Positions 1 to 5,986 of a stretch of 8,809 bases of DNA are shown here, in pieces. The stretch is from Angelakisella sp. (GTDB taxonomy: Bacteria > Bacillota > Clostridia > Oscillospirales > Ruminococcaceae), in NCBI GenBank assembly GCA_020024555.1, contig JAHHTQ010000047.1, positions 1 through 8,809 of the forward strand, read 5' to 3'. Each line of letters starts with the position of its first letter. Position 1 is the first letter of the stretch. A program made the translations under genes and the position numbers. The notes under the pieces are model-generated. The model did not search any database, was not told where the DNA came from, and saw only the letters and a list, made by a program, of their open reading frames with translations.

Positions 1-54
1 ATATTATTTATATTATACATAAAAAATGGATATAAGCAATATATTTTTCCAATT

Positions 55-83
55 TTGACTGTATATTAATTTTTGCATATTAA
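55..83 (+). promoter_or_regulatory. Candidate sigma-A promoter of the transporter operon
   Basis: TTGACT at 55-60 is followed after 17 bp by TATTAA at 78-83. Spacing is ideal and the -35 is one base off consensus, but the -10 matches only four of six. In such AT-rich DNA, chance -10 matches are common (TATAAT also occurs at 112-117 and 123-128 without a good -35), so this is the best of several options, not a firm call. Confidence 0.4.
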
Positions 84-145
84 AAATTATATATATTATA
101 TATCGTTTTTTTATAATTTGAATATAATTTAATTATTGATGATTT

Positions 146-163
146 ACAATTATTTAATATTGT
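146..163. promoter_or_regulatory. Weak dyad, possible operator
   Basis: ACAAT at 146-150 and ATTGT at 159-163 are inverted copies separated by 8 bp, about 60 bp before the first permease gene. The symmetric positions are mostly A and T, so chance occurrence is quite possible. No regulator gene for the transporter lies in the window to link to it. Confidence 0.15.
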
Positions 164-222
164 GTTAATTTTTACTTAGCAACAACAAATGAAATGAATA
201 ATTTAAATTTTGGAGGTAAATG

Positions 223-1203
223 ATGGCAAATGCAGTTTTAAAAGAGAAGAATGAAAAAACTTTATCAAATAATGTATACAAAAAATTTATCAATAAAGTT
301 AAAATGTTTGGACGAATTATTAAAAAAGATTGGGATTTATATCTTCTGTTAATACCGGGCGTAATTTGGTTTTTAATGTTTGCATATAAACCTATGGTTG
401 GTTTAAGAACAGCTTTCTATGATTATAACTTATTTAAAGGTATATCGGGAAGTACTTTTGTCGGACTTCAAAACTTCAAAGATTTTATGAGTAGTCCCGA
501 TTTTATACGTGTAGTAAAAAATACATTTATGATAGCTCTATGGCAAATACTTATTTGTTTTCCTTTTCCTATAATACTTGCGATTGCCATTACAGAAATG
601 AAAAACAAATTCGTAAGTAAAATGACACAAACAGCAACGTTCCTACCTCACTTTATTTCGGCGGTTGTAGTATGTGGATTGGTTGTAAACTTTACCTCAC
701 CCAGTACAGGTATTATTAATCTTATGTTAGAAAAACTTGGTTTTGAACCAATTTACTTTATGGTTAAACCTGAATACTTCCGTGGAATATACACAACAAT
801 GACGCTGTGGCAGACAGCGGGTTTTAACGCAATAGTATACATAGCGGCGCTTATGGGTATTGACCAACAACTATACGAAGCGGCAACAGTTGACGGCGCG
901 AATAAATGGAAAAAAATTGTAAATGTTACTATCCCCGGAATTTTACCTACAATCGTAACAATGTTCATACTAAATATTGGTAAAATGGTAAAAGTAGGTT
1001 ATGAATCAATACTACTTCTATACAAACCAACAACTTATCAAACAGCCGACGTTATAGCAACCTATGCTTATCGCTTAGGTATAGAGCAGCGTAACTATGG
1101 ACTTGCAACAGCAGTTGGACTATTCGAAGCTGTTATAGCGCTGATTATGGTTGTAGGCGCAAACAAAATAAGTAAAAAACTAACTGAATCAACTCTTTGG
1201 TAA
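223..1203 (+). CDS. ABC sugar transporter permease, LplB/CUT1 type
   Basis: Integral membrane permease of a binding-protein-dependent carbohydrate importer, acting in the cytoplasmic membrane as one half of a heterodimer with the next gene's product. The 326 residues show a long charged N-terminal arm, then about six hydrophobic segments near 38-58, 102-124, 140-158, 192-212, 240-257 and 293-313. The cytoplasmic EAA loop that docks the ATPase is clear: E219-A-A-T-V-D-G225, followed by I..PGILP. Two ATG codons are adjacent (220 and 223). The GGAGG at 212-216 is only 3 nt from the first but 6 nt from the second, so 223 is preferred. It is the first gene of a three-gene set; the next permease starts 19 bp after its stop. 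Length and order match LplB-like proteins. The transported sugar cannot be read from this subunit. Confidence 0.93.
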   Translation: MANAVLKEKNEKTLSNNVYKKFINKVKMFGRIIKKDWDLYLLLIPGVIWFLMFAYKPMVGLRTAFYDYNLFKGISGSTFVGLQNFKDFMSSPDFIRVVKNTFMIALWQILICFPFPIILAIAITEMKNKFVSKMTQTATFLPHFISAVVVCGLVVNFTSPSTGIINLMLEKLGFEPIYFMVKPEYFRGIYTTMTLWQTAGFNAIVYIAALMGIDQQLYEAATVDGANKWKKIVNVTIPGILPTIVTMFILNIGKMVKVGYESILLLYKPTTYQTADVIATYAYRLGIEQRNYGLATAVGLFEAVIALIMVVGANKISKKLTESTLW

Positions 1204-1222
1204 GGAAAGTGAGGTAATGTAT

Positions 1223-2119
1223 ATGAGTAAGAAAAAAGAAAACCACCTTATTGAAAGTAAGGGTGAAAAAATATTTAATATTACAATGATTATTTTGGGT
1301 ATCATAATCACAATAGTTGTACTATATCCAATATACTATACATTTATAGCGTCTATCAGTAAACCGCTTTACGTAGAAGACGGTACAGTAATTTTTTTGC
1401 CAAAAGGCGTAAACTTTCAGAGTTATGTAGAAGCATTCAAAACCCCTAATATATGGGGGGCTTACGCAAACACATTCTTTTATACAATATTTGGCGTAAT
1501 ATTTAATATGTTTTTGACAACAACAATGGCGTATGCGCTAAGTAAAAAACGGTTGCTTTTCCGTAAATTTTGGACACTTTTTACAGTATTTACAATGTGG
1601 TTCAGCGCCGGTATGATTCCACTGTATCTAACATTCAGAGATTACAATCTGCTAAATACACGTACAGCTATTATCATTGGTTTTGGTATCAATACATACA
1701 ACCTTATCATTATGAAGAGCTTTTTTGAGCAACTACCTGAATCACTGGAAGAAGCAGCGTTTATTGATGGCGCGAATAACATTAAAATTTTTGCAAAGAT
1801 TTTCTTGCCACTGTCAAAACCCGCCCTTGCAACAGTTGGTATGTTCTATGCGGTAAACAGATGGAACGGTTATTTTTGGCCAATGAACATATTGCAAGAC
1901 GACAGTAAAATGCCACTGCAAGTTCTACTGAAAAAATTAATTGTTGACCGAGTTGCAAATGAAACAGAAGCGGCAATTATTACATCTGGCTCAATGACTT
2001 CCCCCACAACAGTAATATATGCTATTATTATCTTCGCAATAATCCCAATTATAATAGTATATCCTTTCGTACAAAAATACTTTAAAACAGGTGTGACTCT
2101 TGGCGCTGTTAAAGGATAA
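1223..2119 (+). CDS. ABC sugar transporter permease, LplC/YtcP (CUT1) type
   Basis: Second membrane subunit of the same importer, 298 residues. Hydrophobic segments lie near 18-40, 82-105, 118-138, 148-168, 198-215 and 262-284. The EAA loop reads E177-A-A-F-I-D-G183, with FLPLSKP following, as in MalG-like permeases. The C-terminus, TGVTLGAVKG, is a typical ending of the CUT1 MalG-side subunits. Upstream ATGs occur at 1217 and 1223; GAGG at 1211-1214 leaves only 2 nt to the first but 8 nt to the second, so 1223 is taken as the start. Expected to pair with the preceding permease and receive substrate from the lipoprotein encoded at 2199-3791. No nucleotide-binding subunit is encoded nearby, so an ATPase from elsewhere (MsmX-like proteins serve this role in Bacillus) is inferred. 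Confidence 0.93.
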   Translation: MSKKKENHLIESKGEKIFNITMIILGIIITIVVLYPIYYTFIASISKPLYVEDGTVIFLPKGVNFQSYVEAFKTPNIWGAYANTFFYTIFGVIFNMFLTTTMAYALSKKRLLFRKFWTLFTVFTMWFSAGMIPLYLTFRDYNLLNTRTAIIIGFGINTYNLIIMKSFFEQLPESLEEAAFIDGANNIKIFAKIFLPLSKPALATVGMFYAVNRWNGYFWPMNILQDDSKMPLQVLLKKLIVDRVANETEAAIITSGSMTSPTTVIYAIIIFAIIPIIIVYPFVQKYFKTGVTLGAVKG

Positions 2120-2146
2120 TTTTTAAACAACAAACAATAAGTAACC

Positions 2147-2168
2147 AAAAGATTAGCTTTAATCTTTT
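2147..2168 (+). promoter_or_regulatory. Intercistronic hairpin between permease and binding-protein genes
   Basis: AAAAGATT at 2147-2154 and AATCTTTT at 2161-2168 are perfect inverted repeats around a 6-nt loop. The stem is AT-rich and only 8 bp. There is no long U tract after it, though four U's close the stem. It sits in the 79-bp gap between the second permease and the binding-protein gene. Such hairpins can act as mRNA stabilisers or partial terminators that help give the binding protein a higher dose than the permeases; that role is inferred here. Confidence 0.4.
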
Positions 2169-2198
2169 AAAATAAAAAATAAAAAAGGAGTATAAAAT

Positions 2199-3791
2199 AT
2201 GAAAAAATTACTGGCTACACTATTGGCAATCGCGCTAATTTCTACAACATTTACTGCTTGTGGCAATACGAACAATGCCACCGACAACACTGATACGCCT
2301 GTTGTTGAAGAAAAACTGGAAGGCAGTCTTATCAGCAAAGACAAAAAAACTTTTTCAATATTCCTAAACTTTAACAATATGCCATTTGACAGCAACTGGC
2401 CAATTTGGCAAGAAGTAGGAAAAAGAACAAATATATATCTTGAAGGAATTATCCCAAAATCAAGTTCAGACGAAAAACAGGCGTTCACAAATATGCTAAA
2501 CTCAGGTGATCTTGCAGATATTATAGGCTTCGTAGACCCTGCGGCTCTTGAAGAACTTGGCAGAGACGGTGGTCTTATTCCACTAAATGACCTAATTGAC
2601 AAATATGCCCCAAACATTAAAAGAGTCCTTGACGAAAACCCAAAAGTAAAACGTTATGCCACTTCACTCGACGGAAACATCTATCAAATACCAAAAGCCA
2701 TTAAAACAAAAGTTACAGAGATGTGGTGGATTCGTCAAGACTGGTTGGATAAACTAAATCTTAAAGCGCCTACTAATGTTGATGAACTTTATAATGTTTT
2801 AACAGCATTCAAAAACGATGATCCTAACGGAAACGGTAAAAAAGACGAAATTCCTCTATTCGACAGAGCAGGACACAAAATGCTTGACGAATATCTATGC
2901 CTATGGGATACAAGCACAAACTTCTATGTAAGAGACGGTAAAGTTATATTTGAACCACTTGAAAAAAACTTTAAAATCGGCGTAACAAATATGGCTAAAT
3001 GGTACAAAGAAGGATTAATTGACCCTGAAATATTCACACGTGGACCAAAGAGCCGTGACGTACTGCTTGGCGGTAACTTGGGCGGTATGACACACGACTG
3101 GCAAAGCGCATCAAGCTACAATGTAACTCTTGCGAAAGATATACCGGGATTTAAAATGCAAGGCATAGCTCCGATTGCTGACCAAAACGGTGTAGTAAAA
3201 GAACGTACAGAATCTTCACCCGTTGTTGGTTGGGGTATTTCAAGCAGCTGCAAAGACCCTGTAACTGTAATTAAATTTATGGATTACTTCTTTACAGAAG
3301 AAGGCGCAAACTTGATGAACTGGGGTATCGAAGGCGATACATACACAGTAAACGAAAAAGGTGAAAAAGTATTTACTGATAAGGTTCTAAATTCGGGAAA
3401 AAGCGTAATATCTTATCTACGTAGCATAGGTTGTCAATACAGAATAGGTATGGACCATGACCCACTGTTTGAAACAGCTTCAGCAACAGACTCAGCAAGA
3501 GAAGTTATGCAAATGTATACCGACCATTCAGAATGGTATTTGGAAAATATGCCTCCTTATGTTGACGGTAAACTAACACTGAAATATCTACCAGAAAACG
3601 AAAAAGAATACAACAAACTAATGAGTAATATTGAACCTTATGTTGATGAATGTTTCCAAAAATGGATACTTGGTATAAGCGATTTTGAAAAAGACTATCC
3701 TTCTTTTATTCAGAACCTAAAAGACCGTGGTATCGACAGAGCTATTGAAATCAATCAAGAAGCTTACGATATTTATCTTGGCAACAAATAA
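2199..3791 (+). CDS. Extracellular solute-binding lipoprotein, LplA-like
   Basis: Membrane-anchored substrate-capture subunit of the importer formed with the two upstream permeases, 530 residues. The N-terminus MKKLLATLLAIALI is a typical signal peptide leading to a lipobox FTAC with the lipidated Cys at residue 21, followed by an Asn/Thr/Asp-rich linker. The mature part is long, as in the Lpl-type sugar-binding family. Residues 207-219 (DDPNGNGKKDEIP) form an Asp/Asn/Gly-rich, EF-hand-like loop of the kind seen in this family and likely to bind calcium. Aromatic-rich stretches (MWWIRQDWL near 180, and several Trp) fit a sugar-stacking site. The start is set by AAGGAG at 2185-2190, 8 nt before ATG. 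The ligand is unknown; proximity of the sulfatase suggests, without proving, a sulfated or complex glycan fragment. Confidence 0.93.
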   Translation: MKKLLATLLAIALISTTFTACGNTNNATDNTDTPVVEEKLEGSLISKDKKTFSIFLNFNNMPFDSNWPIWQEVGKRTNIYLEGIIPKSSSDEKQAFTNMLNSGDLADIIGFVDPAALEELGRDGGLIPLNDLIDKYAPNIKRVLDENPKVKRYATSLDGNIYQIPKAIKTKVTEMWWIRQDWLDKLNLKAPTNVDELYNVLTAFKNDDPNGNGKKDEIPLFDRAGHKMLDEYLCLWDTSTNFYVRDGKVIFEPLEKNFKIGVTNMAKWYKEGLIDPEIFTRGPKSRDVLLGGNLGGMTHDWQSASSYNVTLAKDIPGFKMQGIAPIADQNGVVKERTESSPVVGWGISSSCKDPVTVIKFMDYFFTEEGANLMNWGIEGDTYTVNEKGEKVFTDKVLNSGKSVISYLRSIGCQYRIGMDHDPLFETASATDSAREVMQMYTDHSEWYLENMPPYVDGKLTLKYLPENEKEYNKLMSNIEPYVDECFQKWILGISDFEKDYPSFIQNLKDRGIDRAIEINQEAYDIYLGNK

Positions 3792-3824
3792 TTATTATAT
3801 GCAGTAATTAAATAACAAAACCAA

Positions 3825-3854
3825 TTATCCCTGTATTTTCATAATACAGGGATA
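3825..3854 (+). repeat. 30-bp hairpin repeat, copy 1 (possible transcript end of the transporter operon)
   Basis: Twelve perfect base pairs (TATCCCTGTATT at 3826-3837 with AATACAGGGATA at 3843-3854) close a 5-nt loop TTCAT, 34 bp after the binding-protein stop. The position suits a terminator or a 3'-end stabiliser, but no U tract follows (CCGTGTG instead), so it is not a canonical intrinsic terminator. A second copy lies at 4120-4149. Confidence 0.7.
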
Positions 3855-3880
3855 CCGTGTGTAAAAAAATGTATAGTCAT

Positions 3881-3892
3881 TCGTTATAACGA
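3881..3892. repeat. 12-bp perfect palindrome
   Basis: TCGTTATAACGA is a gap-free palindrome located between the first 30-bp hairpin and the A/T palindrome. A loopless palindrome is a better DNA-binding site than an RNA hairpin, so an operator is possible. No promoter overlaps it convincingly. Confidence 0.3.
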
Positions 3893-3914
3893 CGAAGTAT
3901 ATAAAAGTTTTACT

Positions 3915-3976
3915 CAATTTTTTTTAAAAAAATTGCGGTTCTTAGGCAGTGCCTAAGACGTTTTCCGCAGAAAACG
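3915..3976 (+). repeat. Cluster of three adjacent inverted repeats
   Basis: In direct succession come CAATTTTTTT-T-AAAAAAATTG (3915-3935, 10-bp arms), CTTAGGC-AGT-GCCTAAG (3941-3957) and CGTTTTC-CGCA-GAAAACG (3959-3976). The last can alternatively pair as TTTCCG (3962-3967) with CGGAAA (3975-3980), and GCGG at 3935-3938 can pair with CCGC at 3965-3968 enclosing the middle hairpin. Overlapping pairing options of this kind suggest a structured RNA or the end of a small mobile repeat. Confidence 0.5.
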
Positions 3977-4014
3977 GAAATCTTTTGCCGTGCAAGCGCA
4001 TTTTTGAAGGTGAA

Positions 4015-4034
4015 TTTTGGCATTTATGCCAAAA
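4015..4034 (+). repeat. Inverted repeat TTTTGGCAT / ATGCCAAAA
   Basis: Nine-base arms at 4015-4023 and 4026-4034 are exact inverted copies with two bases between them; in RNA the innermost pair would open to give a 4-nt loop. It lies in the middle of the spacer between the two 30-bp repeats. No U tract follows. Confidence 0.45.
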
Positions 4035-4119
4035 GAGGAAATTTTTTGCAAGAGAAAAAGTTTCTTTGAAATTACCCCCTTTGTGCATATTTTTCGGCAA
4101 TAGCTTTTTTGGCAGTCTG

Positions 4120-4149
4120 TTATCCCTGTATTTTCATAATACGGGGATA
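4120..4149 (+). repeat. 30-bp hairpin repeat, copy 2
   Basis: Identical to 3825-3854 except for A3848 to G4143. That base pairs with T4127, so the change turns an A-U pair into a G-U pair and leaves the 12-bp stem foldable in RNA. Copy 2 ends 41 bp before the sulfatase ATG, so it would be in the 5' leader of any transcript running into the sulfatase. No U tract follows. Confidence 0.7.
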
Positions 4150-4190
4150 TTAGTTATATATAGAGAAGAATACAATAAAGGAGAAAAAAT

Positions 4191-5594
4191 ATGTCACAAA
4201 AAAACATTTTAATATTTGTAACTGACCAACTTACATGGAGGGCATTACCTTGCTACGGAAACGATTTTGTTAAAACACCGAATATAGACAGAATTGCAAA
4301 AGATAGTGTAATTTTTGATAAATGTTATACACCTTGTCCGCTTTGCCAACCTGCGCGCGCATCTTTTTGGAGTGGTAGATACCCACACGAAATTGACGTG
4401 CTTTCCAACGGCAGAAATTGGCCTGTAAGTACTGTATCTACCGATGTGCCTACGCTTGGGGAAACTTTTAAAAATGCCGGATATGATACATATCACTTTG
4501 GCAAATGCCATGATGCAGGCGCCTTGCGTGGATTTTACTGCGAACCGGAAGAACAAATTAAAATTCCTGACGAAGAAGAAGCTTTCCCACTAAACTTTGA
4601 TACATATCAAGACATATACACAACAAAAAAATGTGTTGATTTTTTGGAAAATCACAACTTTGAAAAACCGCTTCTTATGGTTGCAGACCTTGTAAATCCT
4701 CATAATATTTGCGGTTGGATTGGTGAAAATTCAGGCGTACATAACGATATAGAAACAGACAGACCTTTGCCACCGCTACCGGAAAACTTTGATTTTGATG
4801 ATATAGAAAACCGACCAAAAGCAATACAATATATTTGTTGCAGTCACAACAGACAAGCGCAAACATCGGGCTGGACACCCAGAAACTATCAACACTATTT
4901 AGCTGCTTACTACTATTATTTGGAGTTTGTCGATAAAGAAATAGGACTGATTCTTGACGCACTTGAAAAAACTGGCAAAAAAGATGATACTATGATAGTA
5001 TTTATGGCTGACCATGGTGACAGTATGGTTGCACGTGGCAGAGTTACAAAACAAGTTGACTTTTACGAAGAAGTGACAAGAGTTCCTTTTATTTTCAGCG
5101 GAAAAGATATTGTATCACAAACCAACCGCATACAAGGTTTAACATCACTTCTTGACCTATACCCCACACTTTGCGGATATGCAGGAATAGAAGTGCCTGA
5201 CGGTGTAAGAGGTACTGATATTTCAAATGTATTGTTTGGCAAAGAAATTCCACAAAAAGAATTTGTGGCAAGCGAATGGCATACAGAATGGGGCTTTACA
5301 GTGTCCCCCGGCAGAATGATTCGTACAGATGAATATAAATATACATACTATATCGAGGACAAAGGCGAAGAACTTTATGACCTAAAAAACGACCCTTATG
5401 AAAAAGTAAATTTGGCAAAAAATCCCCAATACAAAGAACAACTTATGAATATGCGTAAATTATTGAAGAAACATTTAGACGATACACACGATAATTTTAT
5501 GGAGCTTGAATGGTATGCTGATGAAAAATGGAGAAGTCATAAGATAGGTTATCAAAACCACCAAGGCATTGCTGCCCCGCAAGAGAAAAAATAA
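4191..5594 (+). CDS. Cys-type sulfatase (alkaline phosphatase superfamily), cytoplasmic
   Basis: Predicted to hydrolyse sulfate esters; family PF00884, 467 residues. The maturation motif is C52-Q-P-A-R56, the CxPxR core in which Cys becomes C-alpha-formylglycine; in anaerobes this is done by a radical-SAM maturase, not encoded here. Metal-site elements are visible: D12-Q13 after the first beta strand (ILIFVTDQ), D274-H275 in MADHGD, and K287 in RVTKQVDFYEEVTRVP. The C-terminal part (GRMIRTDEYKY, then ELYDLKNDPYEKVNLA) is the usual sulfatase ending. There is no signal peptide, so the substrate must enter the cell, which fits the sugar importer upstream. The start follows AAGGAG at 4178-4183 with 7 nt spacing. 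Two positions flanking the motif (Q53, S61) depart from the PROSITE-style sulfatase signature. A phosphonate or phosphodiester hydrolase of the same fold is an alternative; substrate is unknown. Confidence 0.9.
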   Translation: MSQKNILIFVTDQLTWRALPCYGNDFVKTPNIDRIAKDSVIFDKCYTPCPLCQPARASFWSGRYPHEIDVLSNGRNWPVSTVSTDVPTLGETFKNAGYDTYHFGKCHDAGALRGFYCEPEEQIKIPDEEEAFPLNFDTYQDIYTTKKCVDFLENHNFEKPLLMVADLVNPHNICGWIGENSGVHNDIETDRPLPPLPENFDFDDIENRPKAIQYICCSHNRQAQTSGWTPRNYQHYLAAYYYYLEFVDKEIGLILDALEKTGKKDDTMIVFMADHGDSMVARGRVTKQVDFYEEVTRVPFIFSGKDIVSQTNRIQGLTSLLDLYPTLCGYAGIEVPDGVRGTDISNVLFGKEIPQKEFVASEWHTEWGFTVSPGRMIRTDEYKYTYYIEDKGEELYDLKNDPYEKVNLAKNPQYKEQLMNMRKLLKKHLDDTHDNFMELEWYADEKWRSHKIGYQNHQGIAAPQEKK

Positions 5595-5613
5595 AAAAAC
5601 AATATATTGCTCT

Positions 5614-5648
5614 AATTTAATTTTAAATGTATCATTTGAAATTAAATT
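5614..5648 (+). repeat. AT-rich 16-bp hairpin after the sulfatase gene
   Basis: AATTTAATTTTAAATG at 5614-5629 pairs with CATTTGAAATTAAATT at 5633-5648 around a 3-nt loop. Fifteen pairs are Watson-Crick and one is G-U (T5624 with G5638). It begins 20 bp after the sulfatase stop. With no following U tract it is more likely a 3'-end stabilising or processing structure than a terminator. Confidence 0.5.
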
Positions 5649-5696
5649 CACATATTGAAATATACTTGACAAGTAAAAGTCTATTGTAAGTTTTTT

Positions 5697-5725
5697 ATCC
5701 CCCGGTTATACTTGGGGGATTTTTC
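5697..5725 (+). terminator. Rho-independent terminator of the sulfatase transcript
   Basis: ATCCCCC at 5697-5703 pairs with GGGGGAT at 5714-5720 around a 10-nt loop, and the stem runs straight into TTTTTC. A run of Ts also precedes the stem, but on the opposite strand the tract following it is only A-to-T matched by AAAAAA, so it could work in both directions. It lies about 100 bp after the sulfatase stop. Confidence 0.75.
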
Positions 5726-5906
5726 ATACTTTTTTTATAATTAAATTTAATAATTTTTGAGTGTTTTTATTGCAAAAAATAATAAATTGGTAAATTGTAA
5801 AATGAAATTTAACACAAAAAGAAAATCATAAAAAGCGGGAAATGAGTATGTTTTAACAGAAATATAAAAAAATTAATAATAAAATATTAATAAGACAGGA
5901 GTAGTA

Positions 5907-5935
5907 TTGACAACGCAATAAGACTATGGTAGTAT
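5907..5935 (+). promoter_or_regulatory. Promoter of the BlaI/M56 operon
   Basis: A perfect -35 TTGACA at 5907-5912 is separated by exactly 17 bp from TAGTAT at 5930-5935 (five of six consensus bases match apart from the third position region). Transcription would begin near 5942. The spacer and -10 are covered by the left arm of the inverted repeat at 5912-5969, the layout expected for a repressor-controlled promoter. Confidence 0.75.
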
Positions 5936-5969
5936 TTGCTTAAAGAAACTACCGCAGTCTTATTGTGTT
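5912..5969. promoter_or_regulatory. 22-bp inverted repeat, probable double BlaI operator
   Basis: The left arm 5912-5933 and right arm 5948-5969 are inverted copies with 19 Watson-Crick pairs, two G-T pairs (5915/5966 and 5927/5954) and one A-C mismatch (5926/5955), around a 14-bp centre. Each arm contains its own short dyad: ACTA-TGG-TAGT at 5923-5933 and ACT-ACCGC-AGT at 5948-5958, so the whole reads as two face-to-face operators, one across the promoter spacer and -10 and one just after the start site. BlaI/MecI repressors commonly bind two or more dyads at their own promoter. In RNA the right arm alone would lie in the leader if transcription starts near 5942, so a DNA role is favoured. 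Confidence 0.55.
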
Positions 5970-5986
5970 ACGAAAGGGGGTTTTTT

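Larger units (their letters stand above)
1..219. other. AT-rich leader upstream of the transporter operon
   Basis: This stretch has no open reading frame of note and is extremely AT-rich. It holds a candidate promoter at 55-83 and a loose dyad ACAAT-8-ATTGT at 146-163 that could be an operator. No riboswitch fold or clear catabolite-response (cre) site was recognised. If the promoter at 55-83 is used, the 5' untranslated leader would be about 130 nt long, leaving room for regulation. Confidence 0.5.
3792..4190. other. Non-coding, hairpin-dense spacer before the sulfatase
   Basis: About 400 bp separate the binding-protein stop from the sulfatase start. I see no credible gene. The stretch holds two near-identical 30-bp self-complementary repeats (3825-3854, 4120-4149) and, between them, at least four further inverted repeats: TCGTTATAACGA at 3881-3892, an A/T palindrome at 3915-3935, CTTAGGC/GCCTAAG at 3941-3957, CGTTTTC/GAAAACG at 3959-3976 and TTTTGGCAT/ATGCCAAAA at 4015-4034. 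Composition between 3935 and 4120 is visibly richer in GC than the flanks. It may be a mobile intergenic repeat, a structured RNA or a regulatory mRNA spacer. Confidence 0.6.
5595..5986. other. Non-coding spacer between sulfatase and BlaI-type gene
   Basis: The left part holds two hairpins that end the sulfatase transcript (5614-5648 and 5697-5720). The middle, about 5730-5900, is very AT-rich with no gene or convincing structure that I can see. The right part carries the promoter and operator-like inverted repeat for the downstream regulator gene. Confidence 0.6.

Noticed and set aside
1870..2148. Minus-strand frames opposite the permease and binding-protein genes
   Set aside because: They are shadows of well-supported plus-strand genes and show no ribosome binding sites or recognisable domains.
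3825..4149. Repeat pair as a CRISPR array or as insertion-sequence target duplication
   Set aside because: Only two copies 295 bp apart exclude an array, and a 30-bp target duplication is longer than known for common insertion sequences; no transposase is encoded between them.
3949..4212. 87-codon GTG-started frame in the spacer before the sulfatase
   Set aside because: It runs through several hairpins and a 30-bp repeat, has no ribosome binding site, overlaps the sulfatase start and yields an unlikely Cys/Phe-rich protein.
5666..5692. TTGACA at 5666-5671 as a promoter
   Set aside because: No -10 lies 16-18 bp downstream, and the terminator at 5697 would stop the transcript at once. The surrounding ACTTG-A-CAAGT dyad at 5664-5674 was noted but is too short to call.
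5936..5986. Upstream TTG start for the BlaI-type gene
   Set aside because: The extra 17 residues do not belong to the family, the codon lies in the operator centre upstream of the predicted start site, and the GTG at 5987 has a strong ribosome binding site.
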